64,000 bases of DNA, taken from Candidatus Cloacimonadota bacterium (lineage in GTDB: Bacteria; Cloacimonadota; Cloacimonadia; Cloacimonadales; TCS61). Below, piece after piece: positions 35,639 to 43,889 of the stretch. Position 1 is the first letter of the stretch. Every line of letters begins with the position of its first letter. A model generated the notes under the pieces. It saw nothing but the letters and a program-made list of their open reading frames with translations, had not been told where the DNA came from and ran no database searches. The position numbers were made by a program, and so were the translations under genes. The stretch lies in the NCBI GenBank assembly GCA_021734835.1, contig JAIPIH010000007.1:1-64000 (forward strand), read 5' to 3'.

Positions 35639-36403
35639 CTATTTAGTGTCGATACTAATATGCTGTAAAAAGTATTCTGCTGAAATCTGATTAAATCTTA
35701 ATCTGTTTCTAGGGTCAAAAGACCTGTTTTTACTATCTCGTAGCTCCAGATGAAGATGAGATGGTTTTCCACTGTTTCTGATATTACCTGTAAGCCCTGT
35801 AAGACCCACGACAGTATTTTTATCAACTTTTTGGTTGATTTCAACAAATACTTCATTCAGATGTGTGTAAATACTAGCGATGCCTTCCGGATAAAGGATC
35901 CGAACTGTCTTACCGTATTCAATTTTCACTGAATCGATGATACCTCCGGGTTTTTCACACTCAACAAGAACCATATAATGGGGATTATCGCTCACTTCTG
36001 TAACAATACCAAAATTTGAGAGGGGAAAAACAGGTGTATTTTCCGGGACATAAAGATCTATTCCTTCGTGAATTCTTTTTTTCTCACGAGTTCCCCGTAC
36101 ACATCCATAATGATCAGCCCAACGATTTCGTATATATTTTTTTATTAATTCATCGAATTCAATCTTCTCTTTAAAAGGAGATTCATAACGATAAAAAGTA
36201 TCTATAAAATCGGCTGTAAAAGCATATACCGGTTTTTTGAAATCAGATGAGCTTAGCACAATCAGAGAATCTGATTCACAGCTAAAAATATTTGTATTAT
36301 TAATTTTCTTTTCTAAATATTTAATATAAAAGAAATCGCTGATTACTACCACTAACAACGCAATAAGTATTACTATGCGGATGTGTGATGTTTTGATTCT
36401 CAT
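35639..36403 (-). CDS. M23-family peptidase (LytM-like), membrane-anchored
   Basis: The 254-residue protein has an N-terminal membrane anchor (about 9-28) and a peptidase M23 domain. The zinc ligands are visible as HEGIDLYVP (HxxxD) and SHLHLELRD (HxH). A conserved His occurs in 'IYTHLNEVFVEINQKV'. Such enzymes cut peptide cross-links of the cell wall or activate amidases in the periplasm. It is the first gene of a three-gene minus-strand set with the lipoprotein and FRG genes. Confidence 0.82.
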   Translation of the reverse strand: MRIKTSHIRIVILIALLVVVISDFFYIKYLEKKINNTNIFSCESDSLIVLSSSDFKKPVYAFTADFIDTFYRYESPFKEKIEFDELIKKYIRNRWADHYGCVRGTREKKRIHEGIDLYVPENTPVFPLSNFGIVTEVSDNPHYMVLVECEKPGGIIDSVKIEYGKTVRILYPEGIASIYTHLNEVFVEINQKVDKNTVVGLTGLTGNIRNSGKPSHLHLELRDSKNRSFDPRNRLRFNQISAEYFLQHISIDTK

Positions 36404-36523
36404 ATTACCCCGTTTTTAAAATTAATTCAATTATACAAAGCACCTTAATTTGGCAATATTTTTCTCTGTTTTGAGCTCAGGCAATGAAATAAAAGTAAGT
36501 TATAGTTACTAATTTCATAATAC

Positions 36524-36552
36524 TTGACATTAAAACCGCTTATAAAATATTT
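36524..36552 (+). promoter_or_regulatory. Putative promoter of the rplM-rpsI operon
   Basis: TTGACA (36524-36529) is followed by the AT-rich run TATAAAATATTT. A 16-17 base spacer gives AATATT or ATATTT as the -10 element. It lies about 45 bases before the rplM start. Confidence 0.45.
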
Positions 36553-36596
36553 TGTTCATCCGATCATCAAATAGTATATTAAGTTAAGGAGAAATA

Positions 36597-37031
36597 ATGA
36601 AAACTGAGACTCCAAAAGCAGATATGATCAAGCAGGAGTGGTATCTGGTGGACGCAAAAGATATGGTATTAGGTAGATTAGCTTCGCAGATCGCAATAAT
36701 TCTTCGAGGTAAAAATAAACCATATTACAGTCCACATTTAGATACAGGTGACTATGTTATAGTTATCAATGCTGATAAGATCAAGCTTACAGGAAATAAA
36801 GAATTGCAAAAAACATATAAACGTTATAGTGGCTATCCGGATGGACAAACTGTTATTTCTTTTAAAAGAATGCTACAGGAATATCCTGAAAGAATAATCG
36901 AAAAGGCTGTGAAAGGAATGCTACCCAAGAATATTCTGGGAAGACAATTATTCACAAAGCTTAAAGTATATGCTGGGGCAGAGCATCCGCATAAAGCTCA
37001 AACACCCAAAATACTCAATTTATCTAGTTAG
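36597..37031 (+). CDS. rplM: 50S ribosomal protein L13
   Basis: The 144-residue protein has the L13 landmarks '[19 protein letters not shown]', '[11 protein letters not shown]', '[21 protein letters not shown]' and 'HPHKAQTP'. It binds 23S rRNA early in assembly of the large subunit. The start follows TTAAGGAG. It pairs with rpsI 11 bases downstream, the order found in most bacteria. Confidence 0.97.
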   Translation: MKTETPKADMIKQEWYLVDAKDMVLGRLASQIAIILRGKNKPYYSPHLDTGDYVIVINADKIKLTGNKELQKTYKRYSGYPDGQTVISFKRMLQEYPERIIEKAVKGMLPKNILGRQLFTKLKVYAGAEHPHKAQTPKILNLSS

Positions 37032-37042
37032 GGAGATAATTA

Positions 37043-37429
37043 ATGCAATATTTTGATGCAGTAGGAAGAAGAAAAAAATCAATTGCGAGAGTACGTTTAA
37101 CACCTGGTACAGGCAAACGAATTGCAAATAAGATTACAATGAAAAAACACCTCCAACGTGAAATCCTGGAAATGATAATAGAACAACCGCTTAAGCTTGC
37201 TGGATTATCAGACAAAGTTGATATCAATGTAAACGTGAGTGGTGGAGGTCTTTCAGGTCAAGCGGGTGCAATCCGTCATGGAATAGCAAGGGCTCTTGTT
37301 ATTTATGATGAAGAATTAAAGCCGGAGTTGAAAAAAAATGGATTCCTTACTCGTGACCCAAGAATGGTTGAAAGAAAAAAGCCGGGTCAGCCAAAAGCGA
37401 GAAAGAAATTCCAATTCTCAAAACGTTAA
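37043..37429 (+). CDS. rpsI: 30S ribosomal protein S9
   Basis: The 128-residue protein has '[20 protein letters not shown]', '[19 protein letters not shown]' and the basic C-terminus ending KKFQFSKR, whose terminal Arg contacts P-site tRNA. It is in an operon with rplM upstream. A structured gap leads to rpsB. Confidence 0.97.
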   Translation: MQYFDAVGRRKKSIARVRLTPGTGKRIANKITMKKHLQREILEMIIEQPLKLAGLSDKVDINVNVSGGGLSGQAGAIRHGIARALVIYDEELKPELKKNGFLTRDPRMVERKKPGQPKARKKFQFSKR

Positions 37430-37450
37430 TTTGTTTTATAGATTATCACA

Positions 37451-37518
37451 CTATTCGGATAAAAGCAGAGCGGTGTTCGGAATATTTTCCGAATTGAATT
37501 GCAGAAGTTCCCGAATAG
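37451..37518 (+). promoter_or_regulatory. Structured RNA element before rpsB (candidate S2 leader)
   Basis: In the 119-base gap between rpsI and rpsB, CTATTCGG (37451-37458) pairs perfectly with CCGAATAG (37511-37518). The stem encloses a second hairpin TTCGGAA-TATT-TTCCGAA (37476-37493). The two arms of the internal loop both contain GCAGA. This nested layout is unlikely by chance in AT-rich DNA and fits an autoregulatory ribosomal-protein leader for S2 (or S2/EF-Ts). There is no U tract after it, so control would be translational. Confidence 0.5.
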
Positions 37519-37548
37519 GAGAAAATAACCGTAAATAAAGGAGATAAA

Positions 37549-38676
37549 ATGTCTGTAGTAACAATGAAATCACTCTTAGAGAGTGGCGTACACTTTGGTC
37601 ATCAAACTTATAAATGGAACCCGAAAATGGATAAATATATATTCATTAAAAGAAATGGTATCCATATATTAGACCTTAAGCAAACTTTAGATGCAATCAA
37701 CGAATCTTATATGTTCATCAAAGATATAGTGGCAAAAGGTGAAACTGTACTTTTTGTTGGAACAAAAAAACAAGCAATGGAATCTATTGAGAATGCCGCT
37801 AAAAAATGTGGTGCTTTTTACGCTTCTAATCGTTGGTATGGTGGTATGCTCACTAACATGAGAACTATTCGTCGTAGTATTGAGAAGCTGGATCATTATG
37901 AACAGATCGTTGAAGATGGCACAATTAATAGTTTCACAAAACTTGAAGCGACAAAAATGAGACGTACTTACGATAAGATCAATTTTGGTTTGGGCGGTAT
38001 CCGGGGAATGGATAAGTTACCTGGAGCAGTCTTTATAGTTGATATCATCAAAGAAAATATTGCACTTTTGGAAGCTAAAAAGCTGGGAATTCCGGTTGTT
38101 GCAATGGTAGATACAAACGCAGATCCTGATCTTGTAGATTATGTAATCCCATCTAATGACGATGCTATCAGAGCTATTCAACTAATCTCTGATGTAATTG
38201 CAAACGCAGTTATTGAAGGTAAACAAGCTTTATTAGAAGGTGCAGATATTAAAGAAGCTGAAACTAAAAAGCAGACTGAGGAAGAAGACAGCAAAGAAAC
38301 AAAACCTGCTAAAAACAAATCTAAACAAAAAAAAGAAGGAACTGCTGAACCGAAGAAAGAAGCTACTAAGGAAAATGCTCCTAAACCTAAACAGGAAGCT
38401 GAGAAAGAAAGCACATCCAAACAAAAGCAGAAAACAGTGACCAAGAAGGAAAAATCTGTGAAAAAAGAAACTAAAGATAAAAGCTCCAAACCTTCTACTA
38501 AGACCTCAACGAAAAAGGAAGAAGTTACAGAAAAAGAGCCTGAAAAAACTGCTGCAAAAAATAAAACTGAAGATGTGAAAAAGCCAGCCAAGAAAACTAC
38601 GAAGAAATCTACCAAGAAAGCTGAGCCTAAATCTGAAAAAGCAGCAGAAAAAGTTATAAAAAAAGAAGATAAATAA
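37549..38676 (+). CDS. rpsB: 30S ribosomal protein S2 with long Lys/Glu-rich C-terminal tail
   Basis: The protein has 375 residues. Residues 1-235 are a normal S2 ('LLESGVHFGHQTYKWNPKMDKYIF', 'NRWYGGMLTNMRTI', 'KLPGAVFIVDI'). The remaining about 135 residues are a low-complexity Lys/Glu/Thr/Ala tail with repeated KPK, KK and TKK units, about half again the usual length. The tail is in frame and ends 18 bases before tsf, so it is part of the gene. Its charge suggests RNA or ribosome surface contact. Strong TAAAGGAG site. Confidence 0.95.
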   Translation: MSVVTMKSLLESGVHFGHQTYKWNPKMDKYIFIKRNGIHILDLKQTLDAINESYMFIKDIVAKGETVLFVGTKKQAMESIENAAKKCGAFYASNRWYGGMLTNMRTIRRSIEKLDHYEQIVEDGTINSFTKLEATKMRRTYDKINFGLGGIRGMDKLPGAVFIVDIIKENIALLEAKKLGIPVVAMVDTNADPDLVDYVIPSNDDAIRAIQLISDVIANAVIEGKQALLEGADIKEAETKKQTEEEDSKETKPAKNKSKQKKEGTAEPKKEATKENAPKPKQEAEKESTSKQKQKTVTKKEKSVKKETKDKSSKPSTKTSTKKEEVTEKEPEKTAAKNKTEDVKKPAKKTTKKSTKKAEPKSEKAAEKVIKKEDK

Positions 38677-38694
38677 ACCAGGAGTATATAGATT

Positions 38695-39576
38695 ATGAGT
38701 ATCTCTGCAAAACTAGTGATGGAGTTAAGACGAAAAACAGACGCTGGTATGATGGATTGTAAAAAAGCCCTGATCGAAACTAAAGGTGACCTGAAGGCTG
38801 CAGCTAAATATCTCAGAGAAAAAGGTATGAGTAAGGCTGCTAAAAAAGCCGGAAGAATCGCCGCTGAAGGACTGATATTCAACGCAATTTCAGCTGATGA
38901 AAAAACTACTGCAATTGTTGAATTAAACTCAGAAACTGATTTCGTCGCTAAGAATAATGAATTTAAAAAATTCGGTAAACTGTTAACTGAACTTGTAATT
39001 CAAAACAAAATTGATACAGTAGAAGAATTAAAAAACTCCAAAGTTGATGGAACAACAATAGAAACCAAACTCAATGAACTAATTGCTAAAATAGGTGAGA
39101 ACATGAATATTAGACGTCTTGCCAGAGTGACTTCAGATGATTTTGTAACAACTTATCTTCACTTAGGCGGAAAGATCGGTGTTGCGCTTGAACTAAATGG
39201 CGAATCTAATGAAGAGAATAAAGCTAAAGCCCGGGATATTGCAATGCATCTCGCAGCAATGGCTCCTGATTTTCTTGATAAATCAGATGTTACACAAGAT
39301 ATTCTGGATAAAGAAAGGAGCATACTGAAAGCACAGCTTGTAGAACAAGGCAAACCGGAAAATATTCTTGATAAAATTCTTATCGGTAAAATGAATAAAT
39401 TTTTTGAAGAAAATTGTCTGCTTCAACAGAAATTCGTTAAAGATGACAAAATTACTGTTGAAAACTTTGCCGGTCAGATGAAAATAATTAAAATGATTAG
39501 ATTTAAGCTTGGAGAAGGTTTAGAAAAAAGAAACGAGGATTTTGCAGCAGAGGTTAAATCACAAATAAAAAGTTAA
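38695..39576 (+). CDS. tsf: Elongation factor Ts
   Basis: The 293-residue nucleotide exchange factor for EF-Tu has the N-terminal UBA-like 'LRRKTDAGMMDCKKALIET', the exchange motif ELNSETDFVAKN and a dimerisation region with 'GGKIGVALELNG'. It is adjacent to rpsB in the standard order. The large minus-strand ORF 38178-38882 that crosses it is a shadow of the rpsB tail. Confidence 0.97.
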   Translation: MSISAKLVMELRRKTDAGMMDCKKALIETKGDLKAAAKYLREKGMSKAAKKAGRIAAEGLIFNAISADEKTTAIVELNSETDFVAKNNEFKKFGKLLTELVIQNKIDTVEELKNSKVDGTTIETKLNELIAKIGENMNIRRLARVTSDDFVTTYLHLGGKIGVALELNGESNEENKAKARDIAMHLAAMAPDFLDKSDVTQDILDKERSILKAQLVEQGKPENILDKILIGKMNKFFEENCLLQQKFVKDDKITVENFAGQMKIIKMIRFKLGEGLEKRNEDFAAEVKSQIKS

Positions 39577-39594
39577 TTTTACTGGGAGTGATTG

Positions 39595-40320
39595 ATGCGA
39601 AAGTACAAACCTGAAAAGATCCATAAAGTTATTTTTAAAATCAGTGGTGAAGTTTTAGCCGGTAGTAAGGGATTTGGAATTGATCTCAAAAGCGTGGAAG
39701 CGTTAATTGACGATCTCATCTCAATCAGAAAATCGGGATATAGCATTGGAGTTGTATTAGGTGGAGGAAATTTTTTTCGTGGTGTTTCTGAAATCGGAAA
39801 TTACTTGAATCGCTTTACGGCTGATAATGTTGGAATGCTCGCTACTATCCAAAATGCCTTGATCATGAGTGGATTACTGCAGAAAAAAAATTACAGAACC
39901 GAGATTTATTCAGCAATTCAGGTTGATAAAGTAGCAAAATTTTATACTCCCAGCAGAGCAACTACATCTCTTAACGAAGGTAAGATATGTTTCTTTTGCG
40001 GTGGTATTGGAAATCCATTTTTTACTACTGATACAGCTGCCATCCTTCGCGCTATCGAATTAAATGCTGACATCGTTCTTAAAGGAACAAAAGTTGAGGG
40101 AGTTTTTAGTGCTGATCCCGTAAAAGATAAAAATGCTAAATTCATTCCGGACATCACATATTCTGAAGCACTGGACAGAGAGTTACATGTCATGGATATG
40201 ACAGCATTTTCTTTAGCCAGAGAAAACAATATGCCAATTAAAGTATTCAATATAATGAAAAAAGGAAATCTGAAAGCATCAATCCTGAATAAGGATGTTG
40301 GAACATTTGTTCATAAGTAA
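39595..40320 (+). CDS. pyrH: UMP kinase
   Basis: This is a bacterial hexameric UMP kinase of 241 residues from the ATG at 39595. The track starts at the TTG just before it, but GGGAG spacing favours the ATG. Motifs: 'VIFKISGEVLAGSKGFGID', 'GVVLGGGNFFRG', 'GGIGNPFFTTDTAA' and 'VLKGTKVEGVFSADP'. It phosphorylates UMP to UDP. It sits between tsf and frr as in most bacteria. Confidence 0.96.
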   Translation: MRKYKPEKIHKVIFKISGEVLAGSKGFGIDLKSVEALIDDLISIRKSGYSIGVVLGGGNFFRGVSEIGNYLNRFTADNVGMLATIQNALIMSGLLQKKNYRTEIYSAIQVDKVAKFYTPSRATTSLNEGKICFFCGGIGNPFFTTDTAAILRAIELNADIVLKGTKVEGVFSADPVKDKNAKFIPDITYSEALDRELHVMDMTAFSLARENNMPIKVFNIMKKGNLKASILNKDVGTFVHK

Positions 40321-40329
40321 GGAGTTTGT

Positions 40330-40884
40330 ATGGAGCAACTATTAAAAAGTTTAACTAAAAGAATGGAAGATGCCTTTAATGCATTATTAAAAAATTATGG
40401 CAGAATCAGAACAGGAAGGGCAAATGCCTCAGCTTTAGAAGATATTAAAATCGATTATTATGGTGCTCTCACGCTTGTTAAACAACTTTGCAATATCTCT
40501 ATTCCTGAACCCAGATTGATTGTTATTCAGCCTTGGGATAAATCAATTTTAGACGATATTGAGAAAGTTATTTTATCATCTAACATCGGTGTTACTCCCG
40601 ATAATGACGGCAATGTAATCCGCCTTCCTTTTCAACCTCTAACAGAAGAGAAGAGATTAGAAATCGTTAAAGATATCAAAAAAATGGCTGAAGACTGTAA
40701 GATCGAGATCAGAAATATTCGTCGTGATGGTAACGAATCGACAAAAGACATGGAAAAGAAAAGTGAGATCAGTGAAGATAATATGAAAGATCTTCAGATA
40801 GACATCCAGGAAATTACTGATAAATGGGTGACAAAGATTTCAGATGCTGCAAAAGTAAAAGAAACAGAAATTATGGAAGTATAG
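40330..40884 (+). CDS. frr: Ribosome recycling factor
   Basis: The 184-residue protein has 'GRIRTGRANASALEDIKIDYYG', 'PEPRLIVIQPWDKSIL' and 'IRNIRRDGNE', all RRF hallmarks. With EF-G it splits post-termination ribosomes. It is the last translation gene of the operon, 10 bases after pyrH. Confidence 0.97.
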   Translation: MEQLLKSLTKRMEDAFNALLKNYGRIRTGRANASALEDIKIDYYGALTLVKQLCNISIPEPRLIVIQPWDKSILDDIEKVILSSNIGVTPDNDGNVIRLPFQPLTEEKRLEIVKDIKKMAEDCKIEIRNIRRDGNESTKDMEKKSEISEDNMKDLQIDIQEITDKWVTKISDAAKVKETEIMEV

Positions 40885-40913
40885 ATCGCAAAAAATCGAG
40901 TGAAGGAGAAATT

Positions 40914-41096
40914 ATGGCTCTCATAATTACTTCAGAATGTGTAAAATGTTGTGTATGCCAAGATATTTGCCCTACTTCAGCAATCGTGGAAAGTGAAGAA
41001 CAGTTCATTATAACCGATGCCTGTGTAGAATGCGGCAAATGTCTTGAAGCTTGCCCAATAGAAGCAATTACAAATGTTAAAATAAACGGACAGTAA
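40914..41096 (+). CDS. Small 2[4Fe-4S] ferredoxin
   Basis: The ferredoxin has 60 residues from the ATG at 40914. The track start at 40824 lies inside frr, whereas TGAAGGAGAA precedes 40914. There are two cluster motifs, CVKCCVCQDICP and CVECGKCLEACP. The first has an extra Cys where most ferredoxins have Gly (CxxCC). A cytosolic low-potential electron carrier is expected. It closes the translation operon and is followed directly by a terminator. Confidence 0.9.
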   Translation: MALIITSECVKCCVCQDICPTSAIVESEEQFIITDACVECGKCLEACPIEAITNVKINGQ

Positions 41097-41116
41097 TACT
41101 TATAAATCTAGATATC

Positions 41117-41146
41117 AAAGCTCGGAGCTATCCGGGCTTTTTTTTT
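41117..41146 (+). terminator. Rho-independent terminator of the ribosomal/ferredoxin operon
   Basis: Stem AAAGCTCGG / CCGGGCTTT (one G-U pair) with a 6-base loop is followed by a run of T. It sits 20 bases after the ferredoxin stop and abuts the end of the convergent glycosyltransferase gene. Confidence 0.85.
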
Positions 41147-42248
41147 ATGCAAGTACCAGATCTGCCAGTGTATTCCAGCTATATTTTTTTCTTTCTTTAA
41201 CAATATTATTTCTTAATGTCTGAGGATCCAAGTTAAAATATTCAATAATTGCATTTTTAAGAGCAGGAACAGATACTTCCCTTGCAATGATCCCTGTTTT
41301 AGAAGTGATAACTATATCAGGTAAACTACCTACAGGTGTAGCCACAGTTCCAAGGTTCATGTCATAAGCTATTTGCACAACTCCACTTTGAGTTGCCTGA
41401 AGATATGGTAAAACCAGGAGATCTGCAGCTTTGAAAAATAGTTCTACCTCATCATCTTTCACGTAACGATTGATGAAAGTTACGTTTTCTTTCAAACTGT
41501 AGTTTTCTATTAGTTGTAGATATTTATTTGAATTCTTATAAACTTCGCCTACAATTAGTAAATGAGAATTTGTTATTTCTGAAAGCACAAAAGGCATCGA
41601 TCTGATAAGCAGCTCCAGTCCTTTGTATGGTTTGATAAATCCGAAAAACAGGATTACTTTCTTACCTTTCAATTGCAATTTTGCCTTCGCTGAATCGGAA
41701 AAATAATTATCGTTATTATAACAATTGTATACTGGATGAAAACCTTTGATGGTTTTCTTATTTGGAAAAAGCTTTTTTAGATCGGTGTTAACTGAATTTG
41801 ATAATGTGATCAATTTATCTGCTCGTCTCATGGCGTATTTTGTCAAACTTTTTGCAAATAGCCATTTTTCATGAAAATCTATATTATGAATAATATAATA
41901 AATTTTTATTTTTTTATTTAATCGTTTTGAGATATAACCAAATGCCGGTGCGAAAAATGGAATCCAGTAATTGATGATCAAAACATCAGGATTCCATTTA
42001 TTGATATTTTTTTTAGTTGAATTCCACGTAAGTGGATTATATGGAGTAAGATCATATGTGACATCAAAGCCTGGATCAGTGCTTTCACTAATTTGGTTTT
42101 TACCGGGGAAAAATAGTTTTGGATATTGGTGTTTGAAAGAATAAAACTTTATGCTATGTTGGGCTTGGAATTCCCCTGCTAAGAGTGTGCTGAATTTAGC
42201 AATCCCACCCCGATAAGGAAAGATCGGTCCCAGGAAACCTATTTTCAT
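41145..42248 (-). CDS. Family 4 glycosyltransferase
   Basis: The 367-residue GT-B fold enzyme has an N-terminal acceptor motif 'PIFPYRGGIAKFSTLLAGEF' and a GT4 nucleotide-sugar domain with 'KVILFFGFIKPYKGLELLIRS', 'FFKAADLLVLPYLQATQSGV' (EX7E-like region) and 'GTVATPVGSLPDIV'. It probably adds a sugar in envelope polysaccharide or glycolipid synthesis. The acceptor is unknown. Its start overlaps the stop of the upstream membrane protein by 4 bp. Confidence 0.82.
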   Translation of the reverse strand: MKIGFLGPIFPYRGGIAKFSTLLAGEFQAQHSIKFYSFKHQYPKLFFPGKNQISESTDPGFDVTYDLTPYNPLTWNSTKKNINKWNPDVLIINYWIPFFAPAFGYISKRLNKKIKIYYIIHNIDFHEKWLFAKSLTKYAMRRADKLITLSNSVNTDLKKLFPNKKTIKGFHPVYNCYNNDNYFSDSAKAKLQLKGKKVILFFGFIKPYKGLELLIRSMPFVLSEITNSHLLIVGEVYKNSNKYLQLIENYSLKENVTFINRYVKDDEVELFFKAADLLVLPYLQATQSGVVQIAYDMNLGTVATPVGSLPDIVITSKTGIIAREVSVPALKNAIIEYFNLDPQTLRNNIVKERKKYSWNTLADLVLA

Positions 42249-42790
42249 TTTTTGTTTTGCTTTTTAAAAGTTGACTTCTCTTTTTCGGTGATCACTACAG
42301 AGCCAAGAAAATCATCAAATTCTATCTGAGGTGCCATTTCAGCTACGCTGTTAGCAATCTCCAGCTGATTGGGAAAATTTAAGGTGTATTCTAACTCTTC
42401 CTTTTTATCATTTTTCAAATACTTTACCCTGATCATTTTTCTTTTTCCTTCATTCAGCTCCATCCTGATAAGTGATCGCCATTTAATTTTCACATTTTTC
42501 TTCCCTAAATATTGGTAAATGATCATCTCTTTGGTAAATTTGATACTATTTAAAGTTAAAAAATTTTTTAACAGAGAATTCAAAGCAAGAAACATAATGG
42601 CAAAAGGGATAAATTGAACAAATTTGGATGATGAGGAATCAACTTTGTTAAAAATGAGCCATACAGAATAAGCTATAGCTAATATTGCTAAAATGATTGT
42701 AAACCAGCGTATGAATTGATTAAATCTATAAAATCGCGGTAGACCTTTAGTCTCATTGATATTTAAAAATTCCTCTAATTTATCCTGCAT
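42245..42790 (-). CDS. Membrane protein with PH-like domain
   Basis: The 181-residue protein has two adjacent membrane helices (about 29-50 and 60-80) and then a soluble beta-rich part ('MIIYQYLGKKNVKIKWRSLIRMEL') of the kind seen in bacterial PH-like proteins. It has a lysine-rich C-terminus. It overlaps the PHP gene by 11 bp and the glycosyltransferase by 4 bp. No specific function is recognised. Confidence 0.55.
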   Translation of the reverse strand: MQDKLEEFLNINETKGLPRFYRFNQFIRWFTIILAILAIAYSVWLIFNKVDSSSSKFVQFIPFAIMFLALNSLLKNFLTLNSIKFTKEMIIYQYLGKKNVKIKWRSLIRMELNEGKRKMIRVKYLKNDKKEELEYTLNFPNQLEIANSVAEMAPQIEFDDFLGSVVITEKEKSTFKKQNKK

Positions 42791-43613
42791 TGCTTCCCCT
42801 TTTCTTTTTTAATTCATCCAAAACGAATTCAGGAGCAGAATAACATTTAAATATCTCTTCGTCCAGTCCTTCACCATGAAAATCACTCCCTCCTGTCCGA
42901 ATTAGCATATTGTTCTGTGCTATTTCATTATAATGTAATACTGTTTCATCATTACATTTTGCATAAAAAACTTCTAAGCCATCTATACCGTATTTAATTA
43001 TATCGAAAATATAAGAATCATTATTTAGGGTATAAGGATGAGCCAGAACACTAACACCGTTGCCATTTCTAATAGCTTTGATAATTTTCTTCACGCTGGG
43101 AGAAGCCTTAGGTACATAAGCATAACAATGTTCACCCAAATATTTTTCAAATGCTTCGTACTTATTTTTACAATAACCATTTTTGATGAGCGCCCATGCC
43201 AAGTGCGGCCTGCCTAAGTAATTATTTTCACCGGCCTTTTCGTAAATTTGTTCAGTATCGAGGTTAACACCGCGTTCCCGCAATTTTTCTATCATCATAT
43301 TTGCCCGGTCAAACCGACTTTGGTAAATCACTGATAATAATTTATTGATCTCTTTATTGTCAGGGTCGATATAATAAGCCAGAATATGAACATCCTTACC
43401 TTTGTGTAAACAGCTTATCTCTACTCCCGGTACTAATTCAATATTCATATCGCTGGCAATATCCACTGCATTCCTGTATCCATCAAGGTTGTCATGATCA
43501 GTAATTGAGATAACATCAAACCCATTAGTTTTTGCTATTTCTAATACTTCTCGTGGTGAATACATTCCATCAGAAAAATTTGTATGCACATGAAGATCTA
43601 TCTTTTTCATCAA
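42780..43613 (-). CDS. PHP-domain phosphoesterase
   Basis: The 277-residue PHP protein has all four metal motifs: DLHVHTNFSDG, ITDHDNLDGY, the VPGVEISCLHKGKDVHILAYY segment and a final 'GGSDFHGEG'. Family members such as RnaAM/YciV cleave 5' nucleotides of short RNAs or hydrolyse pAp. Others are histidinol-phosphatase-like. The second Met of the MMKK start may also be used. Confidence 0.82.
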   Translation of the reverse strand: MMKKIDLHVHTNFSDGMYSPREVLEIAKTNGFDVISITDHDNLDGYRNAVDIASDMNIELVPGVEISCLHKGKDVHILAYYIDPDNKEINKLLSVIYQSRFDRANMMIEKLRERGVNLDTEQIYEKAGENNYLGRPHLAWALIKNGYCKNKYEAFEKYLGEHCYAYVPKASPSVKKIIKAIRNGNGVSVLAHPYTLNNDSYIFDIIKYGIDGLEVFYAKCNDETVLHYNEIAQNNMLIRTGGSDFHGEGLDEEIFKCYSAPEFVLDELKKKRGSNAG

Positions 43614-43680
43614 ACTCCCAATATTCTTTTTTTATTATAGAATTTGAGTTTGTTTTATTTGTCAATCTAAAATACCAGAA

Positions 43681-43880
43681 TTAGGTTGATATGTGATTCT
43701 TGATGCATTGTTTTGCCATTTCCCTTAACGCACAATAAATTTTTCTTGGTTCGTTCTTTTGTCGGCACAATAGAATGGACAGATCGCTGAATATCTCCAT
43801 TAGTCTACCTCAGTATAACGTTCACGGAGTCTTTTGACTACTGCTTTGCAGGTAGAATGGCTACAGAAATGATCTCCCAA
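43681..43880 (-). other. Unassigned region with two tiny overlapping ORFs
   Basis: This lies in the 276-base gap after the beta-helix gene. On the minus strand a short frame (43880-43800) reads ...GDHFCSHSTCKAVVKRLRERY.. and ends in TAATG. The ATG opens a 39-codon frame (43800-43681) containing RKIYCALREMAKQCIKN. Neither has a good ribosome site. The protein-like composition (Cys/His pairs, basic helices) suggests remnants of a gene or of an interspersed element. No family is recognised. Confidence 0.25.
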
Positions 43881-43889
43881 AAAATAAGT

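Noticed and set aside
37430-37538. Plus-strand ORF 37338-37538 continuing past rpsI
   Set aside because: It overlaps rpsI in another frame. The non-overlapping part is the structured rpsB leader.
38178-38882. 234-residue minus-strand ORF across rpsB/tsf
   Set aside because: It is Phe/Ser/Leu-rich only because it is antisense to the AAA/GAA-rich rpsB tail. There is no ribosome site and no protein-like motifs.
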